Source of the DNA: an uncultured Bacteroidales bacterium
GTDB lineage: Bacteria; Bacteroidota; Bacteroidia; Bacteroidales; UBA932
Assembly: GCA_927798505.1 (NCBI GenBank)
Contig: CAKMNE010000020.1
Location: 1-14,101 of the forward strand
Direction: 5' to 3'
Length of the DNA: 14,101 nucleotides
Position numbers and translations under genes: made by a program. The notes below the pieces were generated by a model that was not told the origin of the DNA, did no database searches, and saw only the letters and a program-made list of their open reading frames with translations. This document shows positions 7,521 through 14,101 of this stretch, piece by piece (the stretch's first letter is position 1; each line of letters begins with the position of its first letter).

Positions 7521-9257
7521 TTATTTGTTAAATCCTTTCCTTGTCAGGAAGTCCCAAACCTGGTCCAGATATGTGTAGCTTCCGGTCCCCGGCGAGCTGT
7601 ACTGCTGGAAACAGTGCTTGCGGGTCGCAAGCGTGTGCAGGTCGCACTGAATGCCCATACTGCGCATTTTTTCCCAGCACTTGACCGAATTCATCGCTGC
7701 CCAGCCGTCCGCATCGCCGTGGAAGAACACCATAGGAGCAGTGTCCATGTCGAAAGAGAATTCGGGAGCGAGAACGGCATCGTCCTCGTTGCCTCCCTGC
7801 TTGTTCGGGGCGTTGAGCCCGTCGGTGAGTGCGTATGCCGGGTAGATTCCGACGCCCCACTGCACATTGCAAGGAAGGTCGTCGATTTTGTCTATTGGCC
7901 AGTATGAGCGGTGTCTTGCGCTTGTGGTTCCCATCAGGGTGAGGTGACCGCCGGCGGAGCAGCCCATAATGCCTATGCGATTCGGGTCGAGTCCGCGCTC
8001 AGCCGCCTCGCTGCGAACCAGGCGGATGGCCCTCTGGAGGTCCTGCCAAGCGGTGGTATGCTTGGCGAGCCCGCTCTGCGGAGCCGGACGCGGAGTGCGG
8101 TACTTGAGTGTCACGACTGTCATTCCCTTATCGTTGAAATATCTGCGTGCAGGCACGACCTCAAATCCGTCAGGGTTGTTTCCGGTATAGCTTCCGCCCG
8201 AGTAGATTATCTGTATTGCCTTGGTAGTCAGATTCTTAGGTAAGTGCCATTCGATGTATGGCTCGCACTGTTTAGGCTGGACGTCAGGCATCTTGCCTTC
8301 CGGCCAGATGCTTTCCTTGATCACTTCAGCCCTTGAGTCATCGGTTCCCCTGTCCATATTGTACTGCTCAGGCTCGAGAGGACCCATATAGCCCATCTGG
8401 CGCATAAACTCGACTCCCCTTTCAAAACCGAAAGCACCGTGACCCTTGTCGGCATAGAGATGAAGTTCTGCAGGAATGCCCATTCTGCGCAACTGCCTGT
8501 AAACCAAGGTGGAAGTCTCAGGTGCATATACATCGCGCGCTCCGTGGTGCAGACTCATAGGGCAGGTCTTTTCGTCAAATTTAAAGACACTGCTGAGTTT
8601 GACGTCAACTCCGTAACCCATTCGGGTCGCAGGGGTTCCGTTCTCCGCATCGGTGGTGCCGTAAGCAGGTGCGTTTACAATTGCCCAGTTGATATGGCAA
8701 GGCAGTTCGTCAATTTTGTCAATCGGTGCGTATGATGCTGTCTGTGAGCTTGTTGCGAGCAGCAGAGCCAGATGCGAGCCGGCAGACATGGAGATGGTTC
8801 CTATCTTTTCCGGATCAAATCCGCGCTTCTCGGCATCGTTGCGCACAAGTCTTACTGCCCTCTGTCCATCCTCCCAGGCGCTCTGATAGATTGGAAGTCC
8901 CTCGGGTCTCGGGGTCCTGTAAACCAGATTCACGCACTGGAATCCGAGCTCGGTGAGTTTTTCGGACCATTCCTTTATGAGATTGACGTCGCAGCAACTG
9001 GTGTAACTGCCTCCGGAAATGAGAATCATACAGCAGCCGTTGCGCCTGGAGGCCTCTGGAGCGTCATACCACTCTATATAAGGATTGCGATGCTTTTCCG
9101 GCCTGAATCCTTCCTTTCTTGACACATCGGTCATAGCTCCGATCTGATGTTCCTGATAATCAGGCATCTTGCCCTTAGGCCACAGATTCACCCTCTCATT
9201 GGCAAACGCACATACTGAAAGAAGTATGCTCAAACTGATAAGGAATGTTCTTTTCAT
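7521..9257 (-). CDS. Secreted tandem-domain alpha/beta hydrolase (probable carbohydrate esterase)
   Basis: I place the start at the ATG at 9257, giving 578 residues that begin directly with a signal peptide (MKRTFLISLSILLSVCAFA, 1-19); an in-frame TTG at 9266 is less likely. The mature protein is an internal duplication of about 270-residue alpha/beta-hydrolase domains. Domain 1 (about 21-300) has SGGSY (81-85), nucleophile S158 in SMSAG, D242 in HGARD and H273 in KGHGAF. Domain 2 (about 316-578) has SGGSY (353-357), S434 in GCSAG, D517 in HGDAD and H548 in RKHCF. The shared phrases WP-GKMPD, PYIEW, YRTPRP, RLVR and PIDKID mark the duplication. Both triads look complete. Related Bacteroidota enzymes are acetyl-xylan or feruloyl esterase-like and act on plant polysaccharides; specificity here is inference. 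It is the first gene of an operon with the nitroreductase and is transcribed divergently from asnB. Confidence 0.88.
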   Translation of the reverse strand: MKRTFLISLSILLSVCAFANERVNLWPKGKMPDYQEHQIGAMTDVSRKEGFRPEKHRNPYIEWYDAPEASRRNGCCMILISGGSYTSCCDVNLIKEWSEKLTELGFQCVNLVYRTPRPEGLPIYQSAWEDGQRAVRLVRNDAEKRGFDPEKIGTISMSAGSHLALLLATSSQTASYAPIDKIDELPCHINWAIVNAPAYGTTDAENGTPATRMGYGVDVKLSSVFKFDEKTCPMSLHHGARDVYAPETSTLVYRQLRRMGIPAELHLYADKGHGAFGFERGVEFMRQMGYMGPLEPEQYNMDRGTDDSRAEVIKESIWPEGKMPDVQPKQCEPYIEWHLPKNLTTKAIQIIYSGGSYTGNNPDGFEVVPARRYFNDKGMTVVTLKYRTPRPAPQSGLAKHTTAWQDLQRAIRLVRSEAAERGLDPNRIGIMGCSAGGHLTLMGTTSARHRSYWPIDKIDDLPCNVQWGVGIYPAYALTDGLNAPNKQGGNEDDAVLAPEFSFDMDTAPMVFFHGDADGWAAMNSVKCWEKMRSMGIQCDLHTLATRKHCFQQYSSPGTGSYTYLDQVWDFLTRKGFNK

Positions 9258-9285
9258 CGTGTTCAATTTTTATGTAGTTGCAGCA

Positions 9286-9293
9286 CAAAATTA
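9286..9293 (-). promoter_or_regulatory. Candidate -7 promoter element for the esterase operon
   Basis: On the minus strand this reads TAATTTTG, a full match to the Bacteroides -7 consensus TAnnTTTG, about 29 bp before the esterase ATG. That would give a 5' UTR of roughly 20 nt. The expected TTTG at -33 is not clearly present. Confidence 0.4.
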
Positions 9294-9311
9294 GTAAAAA
9301 AATTCTCCATT

Positions 9312-9434
9312 ATGATTAGAACGATATTTGATTTATTAAAAGTTTTGACTAATATTGCAAACAGAATGAAGCAGAACAATAATAATAACGGTAATCTCAA
9401 TCTTTCCGGTAATAATCGGAATCTTTCGTTGTGA
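9312..9434 (+). CDS. Asparagine-rich leader peptide of asnB
   Basis: The ATG at 9312 opens 40 codons ending in TGA at 9432-9434, 106 bp before asnB. Twelve codons are Asn: residues 14, 17, 22-26, 28, 30, 34, 35 and 37. The core reads QNNNNNGNLN and continues SGNNRNLSL to the stop. An in-frame ATG at 9366 would give a 22-residue peptide with 10 Asn; the best promoter match (9327-9357) favours this shorter form, which is also closer in length to known leader peptides. Known principle: leader peptides rich in the amino acid made by the downstream enzyme (as in trp, his, leu, thr and ilv operons) sense the charged tRNA by ribosome stalling. The next gene makes asparagine, and an intrinsic terminator lies between. 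I infer that charged tRNA-Asn is sensed. The peptide itself probably has no other function. Which start is used is open. Confidence 0.65.
   Translation: MIRTIFDLLKVLTNIANRMKQNNNNNGNLNLSGNNRNLSL
9327..9357 (+). promoter_or_regulatory. Candidate promoter of the asnB leader
   Basis: TTTG at 9327-9330, a 19-base spacer, then TAATATTG at 9350-9357 matches the Bacteroides TTTG-N19-21-TAnnTTTG pattern at 9 of 10 fixed positions. The predicted transcript would start near 9361-9365, just before the ATG at 9366. If true, the leader peptide is the 22-residue form on an almost leaderless RNA; if not, a weaker promoter further left serves the 40-codon form. Confidence 0.4.
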
Positions 9435-9499
9435 GCTGCCGGCATTTGAGTTTCGCGCTTTGTTGAAGTGTTCCGGCCCCGAAAAGGACCGGTTTTTTT
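9406..9499 (+). promoter_or_regulatory. asnB transcription attenuator (alternative RNA hairpins)
   Basis: Four CCGG-containing segments can pair in mutually exclusive ways. Segment 1 is CCGGTA (9406-9411, inside the leader ORF). Segment 2 is TGCCGG (9437-9442, just after the leader stop). Segment 3 is CCGGC (9473-9477). Segment 4 is CCGG (9489-9492). Pairing 1:2 gives 6 bp including one G-U. Pairing 2:3 gives a 5-bp GC stem that blocks the terminator. Pairing 3:4 is the terminator. A ribosome stalled on the Asn codons would mask segment 1 and allow 2:3, so asnB is read. A ribosome that reaches the stop codon would cover segment 2 and leave 3:4, so transcription stops. Pairings were found by eye, without energy calculation. 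Confidence 0.6.
9473..9499 (+). terminator. Intrinsic terminator in the asnB leader
   Basis: CCGG (9473-9476) pairs with CCGG (9489-9492), and CC (9478-9479) pairs with GG (9486-9487) across one C-A mismatch, closing a small A-rich loop. Seven consecutive T follow (9493-9499). It lies 41 bp before the asnB start, inside the leader, where it would act only as an attenuator. Confidence 0.65.
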
Positions 9500-9540
9500 G
9501 TTGAAAATGTAGTGTAACCAAATAAAACAGCTCAAAAAAA

Positions 9541-11217
9541 ATGTGTGGATTTGTAGGAATCTTCGGAATGAAGGATTGTTCAGTTGACTGGAGAACAAAA
9601 GCTCTTAAGATGTCGGCAAAGATCAGACACCGCGGACCGGACTGGAGCGGTATCTATGCCGGAAAGAATTGCATTCTCGCTCACGAGAGACTGGCAATCG
9701 TGGACCCGCTTTCCGGAGGGCAGCCGCTGTATTCTCCCGACCGCAGCAAGGTGCTGGCAGTCAACGGAGAGATTTATAACCATCAGGCAATAAGGGATGA
9801 ACTTGCAGGCCAGTACTCTTTCAGCACGGGTTCGGACTGCGAAGTCATTCTGGCTCTTTACGAAAAGAAGGGTCTGGACTTTCTCGAGGACATAAACGGA
9901 ATCTATGCATTCGCCCTTTATGACAGCGAAAAGGACGCTTTCCTGGTCGCCCGCGACCCTATCGGAGTTATCCCTCTTTATATTGGTCACGACGCTGACG
10001 GAACCGTTTACGTTGCCAGCGAGCTCAAGGCTCTGGAAGGATTCTGCGACAGCTACGAGCCTTTCCTTCCGGGTCATTACTACTGGAGCAAGGACGGAGA
10101 GATGAAGCGCTGGTACAAGCGCGACTGGTTCGAGTATGACGCGGTCAAGGACAATCCTGCTGACGTGCAGGAGCTTCGCGAAGCCCTCATTGCGGCGGTC
10201 AAGCGCCAGCTTATGTCGGACGTGCCTTACGGAGTGCTGCTCAGTGGAGGTCTAGACTCTTCGATTACCAGCGCAATCGCCGCCCGCTTCGCCCAGAACC
10301 GCGTTGAAGACGACAGCCGCACCGAGGCCTGGTGGCCGAGGCTGCACAGCTTCGCGGTGGGTCTCAAGGGGGCTCCGGACCTCGCGAAGGCAAAGGAGAT
10401 GGCAGAATTTCTCGGAACCGTCCACCACGAAGTGAACTATACCGTCCAGGAAGGACTGGACGCCATTAGGGACGTAATCTATCATATTGAAACATACGAC
10501 GTTACAACCATCAGGGCATCGACGCCTATGTACCTGCTCGCCCGCGTAATCAAGAGTATGGGAATCAAGATGGTCCTGTCCGGCGAGGGTTCTGACGAAA
10601 TCTTCGGCGGCTACCTGTACTTCCATAAGGCACCGTCCGCGCGCGACCTGCACGAGGAAACCGTCCGCAAGCTGGGCAAGCTCTACCAGTACGACTGCCT
10701 GCGCGCCAACAAGTCGCTCGCCGCATGGGGAGTCGAGGGCAGGGTCCCTTTCCTCGATAAAGAATTCCTCGACGTGGCAATGAGGCTCAATCCTCAGGCA
10801 AAGATGTGCCCGGGTTCCGTAATCGAGAAGAAGATACTCCGTGAGGCCTTTGAAGATATGCTGCTGCCGTCCGTTGCCTGGAGGCAGAAGGAACAATTCT
10901 CCGACGGAGTCGGATACAGCTGGATAGACTCGCTCAAGGCGGTTGCAGAGTCTTCGGTAAGCGACGAGCAGATGGCGCACGCTGCCGAGCGCTTCCCTAT
11001 CAACCCTCCGATGAACAAGGAAGAGTATTGTTACAGAAGCATTTTCGAAGAGCATTTCCCGAGCGAATCCGCCGCACGCAGCGTACCGAGCGTACCGAGC
11101 GTCGCCTGCTCGTCAGCGGTTGCTCTCGAATGGGATGCGTCATTCAAGAATCTCAACGATCCGAGCGGCCGCGCCGTCGCAGGAGTCCACAACGAAGCCT
11201 ACGTTTCCGCCGAATAG
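9541..11217 (+). CDS. asnB: Asparagine synthetase B (glutamine-hydrolysing)
   Basis: This 558-residue protein is almost the length of E. coli AsnB (554). Met-Cys at the start leaves C2 as the N-terminal nucleophile of the class II glutaminase domain. Other glutaminase residues are present: R50 in HERLAIVD, NGEIYNH (75-81) and GSD (97-99). The synthetase domain has the ATP-pyrophosphatase loop SGGLDSS (235-241) and GEGSDE (348-353), followed by GVEGRVPFLD (397-406). The C-terminal PSVACSS and DPSGRAV segments are also kept. It makes asparagine from aspartate, glutamine and ATP in the cytoplasm. The bases before the ATG are a run of A with no Shine-Dalgarno sequence. No other gene shares its transcript. 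Upstream lies an Asn-rich leader with an attenuator, so expression is probably switched on when asparaginyl-tRNA is scarce. A 9-bp tandem duplication adds one SVP unit near residues 514-519. Confidence 0.97.
   Translation: MCGFVGIFGMKDCSVDWRTKALKMSAKIRHRGPDWSGIYAGKNCILAHERLAIVDPLSGGQPLYSPDRSKVLAVNGEIYNHQAIRDELAGQYSFSTGSDCEVILALYEKKGLDFLEDINGIYAFALYDSEKDAFLVARDPIGVIPLYIGHDADGTVYVASELKALEGFCDSYEPFLPGHYYWSKDGEMKRWYKRDWFEYDAVKDNPADVQELREALIAAVKRQLMSDVPYGVLLSGGLDSSITSAIAARFAQNRVEDDSRTEAWWPRLHSFAVGLKGAPDLAKAKEMAEFLGTVHHEVNYTVQEGLDAIRDVIYHIETYDVTTIRASTPMYLLARVIKSMGIKMVLSGEGSDEIFGGYLYFHKAPSARDLHEETVRKLGKLYQYDCLRANKSLAAWGVEGRVPFLDKEFLDVAMRLNPQAKMCPGSVIEKKILREAFEDMLLPSVAWRQKEQFSDGVGYSWIDSLKAVAESSVSDEQMAHAAERFPINPPMNKEEYCYRSIFEEHFPSESAARSVPSVPSVACSSAVALEWDASFKNLNDPSGRAVAGVHNEAYVSAE
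11080..11102 (+). repeat. 9-bp tandem repeat inside asnB
   Basis: AGCGTACCG occurs twice in a row and begins a third time (AGCGT). It encodes SVP-SVP-SV just before the conserved ACSS of the AsnB C-terminus. It keeps the frame and looks like slippage in a tolerant surface segment. Confidence 0.8.
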
Positions 11218-11225
11218 ACAACACT

Positions 11226-11263
11226 TAATGAGGATGGCCACAATGGTCATCCTCATTATTTTT
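11226..11263 (+). terminator. Intrinsic terminator after asnB
   Basis: Nine bases after the asnB stop, arms of 15 bases (11226-11240 and 11244-11258) pair with a single G-U wobble around a 3-base loop CAA. A T-rich tail (ATTTTT) follows. On the opposite strand no T-run follows the hairpin, so it serves mainly asnB, although the stem may also slow transcripts from the converging gene. Confidence 0.9.
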
Positions 11264-11289
11264 CAAGTCTGGCAGGCCGGAAAAACCCG

Positions 11290-12423
11290 TTATTTGCCGA
11301 GCAGCTGTTTTATGAACTTGACATCGGGGAAGAAGCGGCCGGCTATAACACGGATTACGGTGTAGGCCGGGATGGCGGCAACCATTCCGAACATACCGCC
11401 AAGGTTGCCGGCAAGCAGCATCACGATGAAAATCTCAAGCGGAGTAGCCTGGATCGAGGTCGAGTAGATGAATGGCTGGAGGAAGAAATTGTCAACCATC
11501 TGGGCGACGACGAATATGGCTATGAGTATGATGACAAAGACCCAGAAGTTCACGTCAAGACCGAGCGAACCGCCGCTGCAGTAGCGGAGGGTGACACCCA
11601 TCACCGTTCCGACAACGCCGCCGATGATAGGACCGAGATAAGGAATGACATTGAGCAGGCCTGCAAGGAAGCCCACGCCTATCGCTGTCTCGAAGTCAAG
11701 TCTGGCCACGGCCCAAAGTCCCAGAAAATCAATGAGTCCGACACAGCTCATCTCGATGAATAGTCCGATGAAGTAACGCGAGAGCAGGTGCTCTACGTCC
11801 CCTATCGCAGACGTAACTTTCTCTTCCATACGGTCAGGCGAGAGAGCCTTTACAATACGGGTAAACAAGCTCTCGTCCTTGATAAAGAAGAAGGAGATGA
11901 ACACGACGGAGAATATGCCCACGCCGGCATTTGCCACGACAGATGCAAGCGAGCCTATCCAGTTGCCGAACTTGCCAAAGTCAAAGATATTGCGGAGCTG
12001 CTCGATAAGAATCTGCTCAAGTTTGAATCCCGGGGCAAGGTTGAACTTGTCGATAAGGAAACGGTTGATGTTAGCAAGGCTCGTGGAGATGGTTCCGAGC
12101 GATGTTCCGCTGGCAAGGGCGCTGACTTCCCGCACGACTTCGCTGATTAGAGGCACTATACCGGAAACGGCAGCTGCAAGAATGAGCAGGAGTATGAATA
12201 TGGTAATGACCGCAAGCAGCCAGTCCGGTGCTCGGTGACCCTTGACAGTTATCTTTCTGAGCAGTCTCATCACAGGCTGTGAAATAAGGCTGAGCACACC
12301 GGACAATATAATATAGATCAGCACGTTGCTGAAATATCTGCAGACCACGAACAGTATTGCGGCAATCGCGCCGTAGTATAGCAGACGGGACAGTTTTTCA
12401 GTATAGTTGTTGCTTTTCTCCAT
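11290..12423 (-). CDS. AI-2E/PerM-family membrane transporter
   Basis: This 377-residue protein has the hydrophobic pattern of the AI-2E transporter (PerM/YdbI) family. Two membrane segments lie in residues 15-55, one at about 68-92, then a polar helical region (93-160). A block of segments follows: about 160-181, 217-240 and 244-275, 292-316 and 328-360. The family signatures GLLNVIPYLGP (255-265) and DNFFLQPFIYSTSIQATPLE (311-330) are clear. Members of the family have been linked to export of signalling molecules or to Na+/H+ antiport; substrate cannot be assigned from sequence, and the AI-2 name should not be taken as function. The gene converges with asnB and is divergent from the POT transporter, with 101 bp between the two start codons. 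It appears to be a single-gene unit. Confidence 0.9.
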   Translation of the reverse strand: MEKSNNYTEKLSRLLYYGAIAAILFVVCRYFSNVLIYIILSGVLSLISQPVMRLLRKITVKGHRAPDWLLAVITIFILLLILAAAVSGIVPLISEVVREVSALASGTSLGTISTSLANINRFLIDKFNLAPGFKLEQILIEQLRNIFDFGKFGNWIGSLASVVANAGVGIFSVVFISFFFIKDESLFTRIVKALSPDRMEEKVTSAIGDVEHLLSRYFIGLFIEMSCVGLIDFLGLWAVARLDFETAIGVGFLAGLLNVIPYLGPIIGGVVGTVMGVTLRYCSGGSLGLDVNFWVFVIILIAIFVVAQMVDNFFLQPFIYSTSIQATPLEIFIVMLLAGNLGGMFGMVAAIPAYTVIRVIAGRFFPDVKFIKQLLGK

Positions 12424-12443
12424 CGTATATATGAATTGGTGGT

Positions 12444-12451
12444 CAAAAATA
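12444..12451 (-). promoter_or_regulatory. Candidate -7 element for the AI-2E-family gene
   Basis: The minus strand reads TATTTTTG, matching TAnnTTTG, 21 bp before the ATG at 12423. No clear TTTG is seen at -33, so support is limited. Confidence 0.3.
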
Positions 12452-12464
12452 CATAAATTTTTAT

Positions 12465-12471
12465 TATCTTG
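12465..12471 (+). promoter_or_regulatory. Candidate -7 element for the POT transporter
   Basis: The plus strand reads TATCTTG, one base shorter than TAnnTTTG, about 53 bp before the transporter ATG, which would give a 5' UTR of roughly 45 nt. No convincing -33 box is present. The two divergent genes share this A/T-rich 101-bp region. Confidence 0.25.
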
Positions 12472-12524
12472 CAGGATATTCCGTAAAAGTGTGAACTGAT
12501 TCCAATATCAAAAACCAATACGAA

Positions 12525-14090
12525 ATGTTTAAAGGACATCCAAAAGGACTTGTAGCCGCCGCCCTGAGCAATATGGGCGAAAGGTTTGGCTACTACATCA
12601 TGAACGCGGTCCTGCTGCTCTTCCTTTGTTCCAAGTTCGGTCTTAGTGACAGCACTGCAGGCGTAATCTACTCCATCTTCTACAGCGGCATCTATGTATT
12701 GTCACTTGTCGGAGGTATAATCGCCGACCGCACAAGCAATTACAAAGGTACCATCATGACCGGCCTCATCGTAATGGCAGTCGGTTACCTGGCTCTCGCA
12801 TTCCCTATTATGGCGACCTCCGAGAACCACACGATGCTGCTTGTATTTACCTGCTTCGCACTGCTTCTCATCGCCATCGGCAACGGTCTGTTCAAGGGCA
12901 ACCTCCAGGTAATCGTAGGCCAGATGTATGACAATCTCGAGGCTGAGGCAGCCAAGAAGGGAGAAAAGGAACTTCAGCTCGCAAAGAGCAAGCGTGACTC
13001 CGGTTTCCAGATCTTCTACGTATTTATCAACATCGGTGGACTCCTTGCTCCGTTCGTTGCTCCTATGCTCCGCAGCTGGTGGCTCAGGGTACACGATATG
13101 GTGTACAATGCGCAGCTCCCTGCCCTCTGCCACAAGTTCCTCAACACCGGAGAAATAGACGCCAACCTCGGAACGCTCATCGCCTCTTCCAATACCGGAG
13201 CAGCGGTGGATATGGCAAACCTCGATGCCGTGGGACAGTTCTGCACCAGCTACCTTGACGTATTCAACACAGGTATCCATTACTCCTTCTTCGCCAGCGT
13301 TGCTGCGATGGCTATCTCTCTAATAATCTTCTTCCTCTGCAAGAAGGGCTTCCCTAATCCTGCAAAGAAAGAAGTTGCCGCAGTACAGGGATACACCGCC
13401 GAGGAAAAGGTAACCATGGGCAAGGAAATCAAGCAGCGCATGCTCGCCCTCTTCGCAGTGCTCGGCATCGCCGTATTCTTCTGGCTCTCATTCCATCAGA
13501 ACGGACAGTCGCTGTCAGTGTTTGCCCGCGACTTCATCAACACCTCTTCAATTGCTCCGGAAATCTGGCAGGCTGTCAATCCGTTCTTCGTGATTGTGCT
13601 CACCCCTATCATCATGGCCATCTTCGGCGCTCTCGCCAACAAGGGCAAGGTCATCTCCACCCCTCGCAAGATTGCCATCGGTATGGGAATTGCCGGCTGC
13701 GCATACCTCTTCCTGACCATCTTCTCAGCCGTTATGGGCTATCCTTCAGGTGAAGAATTCCGCGCTCTCGACGAGGCTACCCGCCAGGGTATGCTTGCAG
13801 GTCCTTGGGTTCTCATCGTGACATATTTCTTCCTGACCGTAGCGGAGCTCTTCATCTCACCTCTCGGACTCTCGTTCGTTTCCAAGGTGGCTCCTAAGAG
13901 CATGCTCGGTCTCTGCCAGGGACTTTGGCTCGGCGCCACCGCACTCGGAAACCTGCTCATCTGGCTTGGTCCAGTGATGTACAATGCCTGGGACATCCAG
14001 TACTGCTGGCTCGTATTCCTTGTCATCTGCCTCATTTCAATGGGCGTGATGCTCGGTATGGTCAAGTGGCTCGAAAAAGTTACCGGCTAG
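12525..14090 (+). CDS. POT-family (proton-dependent oligopeptide) transporter
   Basis: This 521-residue MFS-fold protein belongs to the POT/PTR2 family. Signatures seen: NMGERFGYY (16-24) in the first helix, in place of ExxERFxYY; DRTSNYKG (68-75) in the loop after helix 2; GNGLFKGN (119-126); FYVFINIGG (164-172), the second PTR2 signature, in helix 5; and FWLSFHQNGQSL (318-329) in helix 7. Family members import di- and tripeptides with protons across the inner membrane. Two oddities: the first Glu of ExxER is Asn16, and about 70 residues (181-250) lie between helices 5 and 6, a loop normally short and predicted here to face the periplasm. A charged stretch (138-158) also enlarges the helix 4-5 loop. 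The stop is 11 bp from the window end, so downstream neighbours are not visible. Peptide import is likely, but the substrate and coupling are not certain. Confidence 0.92.
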   Translation: MFKGHPKGLVAAALSNMGERFGYYIMNAVLLLFLCSKFGLSDSTAGVIYSIFYSGIYVLSLVGGIIADRTSNYKGTIMTGLIVMAVGYLALAFPIMATSENHTMLLVFTCFALLLIAIGNGLFKGNLQVIVGQMYDNLEAEAAKKGEKELQLAKSKRDSGFQIFYVFINIGGLLAPFVAPMLRSWWLRVHDMVYNAQLPALCHKFLNTGEIDANLGTLIASSNTGAAVDMANLDAVGQFCTSYLDVFNTGIHYSFFASVAAMAISLIIFFLCKKGFPNPAKKEVAAVQGYTAEEKVTMGKEIKQRMLALFAVLGIAVFFWLSFHQNGQSLSVFARDFINTSSIAPEIWQAVNPFFVIVLTPIIMAIFGALANKGKVISTPRKIAIGMGIAGCAYLFLTIFSAVMGYPSGEEFRALDEATRQGMLAGPWVLIVTYFFLTVAELFISPLGLSFVSKVAPKSMLGLCQGLWLGATALGNLLIWLGPVMYNAWDIQYCWLVFLVICLISMGVMLGMVKWLEKVTG

Positions 14091-14101
14091 GCTTAGCCCC
14101 A

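Noticed and set aside
9258..9266. An upstream in-frame TTG start for the tandem esterase
   Set aside because: It would add three residues before a signal peptide that already begins properly at the ATG at 9257.
9375..9422. The AAT-rich stretch as a simple microsatellite rather than coding
   Set aside because: The AAT/AAC codons continue in one frame through GGT, CTC, CTT, TCC and CGG interruptions up to a stop codon, so it is not a pure repeat. Chance cannot be excluded without comparison to relatives.
9312..9500. A T-box riboswitch as the control element of asnB
   Set aside because: I could not find a T-box antiterminator consensus or a specifier-loop arrangement, T-boxes are essentially a Firmicutes/Actinobacteria device, and the Asn-rich ORF gives a simpler explanation.
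9263..9598. A 111-codon minus-strand frame crossing the esterase-asnB intergenic region
   Set aside because: It overlaps the beginning of asnB, the attenuator and the esterase promoter. Its Phe/Leu/Ile-rich sequence is what an A/T-rich strand yields by chance, and the plus-strand Asn-rich ORF explains the region better.
10252..11055. A 267-codon minus-strand frame opposite asnB
   Set aside because: It is a shadow of the synthetase domain, whose motifs are intact on the plus strand.

Overview
The window looks like chromosomal DNA of a Bacteroidales-type member of the Bacteroidota. The evidence is a SusC-family TonB-dependent outer-membrane receptor with its usual N-terminal regulatory-like domain and plug, secreted or lipoprotein enzymes beside it, near-absence of Shine-Dalgarno sequences, A/T-rich gene starts, and several promoter-like sequences of the TTTG / TAnnTTTG type. 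The species cannot be told from the sequence.

Left part (1-9257, all minus strand). Read in the direction of transcription this is: a secreted protein with two alpha/beta-hydrolase domains, a nitroreductase 4 bp behind it, a 143-bp gap, a 31-codon hydrophobic micro-ORF whose stop overlaps the start of the next gene, a secreted GH13 alpha-glucosidase-like enzyme, a lipoprotein calcineurin-like phosphoesterase, and a SusC-like receptor that runs off the left edge. From the micro-ORF onward this resembles a polysaccharide-utilization locus for an alpha-glucan or alpha-glucoside, with the enzymes upstream of susC. A SusD partner would be expected just outside the window.

Middle (9258-11263). A divergent intergenic region of about 280 bp separates the esterase from a plus-strand glutamine-dependent asparagine synthetase, asnB. 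It holds the most interesting element of the window: a short ORF (40 codons, or 22 from an internal ATG) in which 12 (or 10) codons are asparagine. Alternative GC-rich pairing segments follow, then a hairpin and a run of seven T, and then asnB. The layout is that of a classical ribosome-mediated transcription attenuator whose sensing peptide is rich in the amino acid the downstream enzyme makes. asnB itself ends at a strong intrinsic terminator.

Right part (11290-14101). A minus-strand AI-2E/PerM-family membrane protein converges on asnB. Divergent from it is a plus-strand POT-family transporter with an altered proton-coupling motif and an enlarged extracytoplasmic loop. No tRNA, rRNA, insertion sequence, phage gene or CRISPR array was seen, and no stretch over 300 bases lacks a gene.
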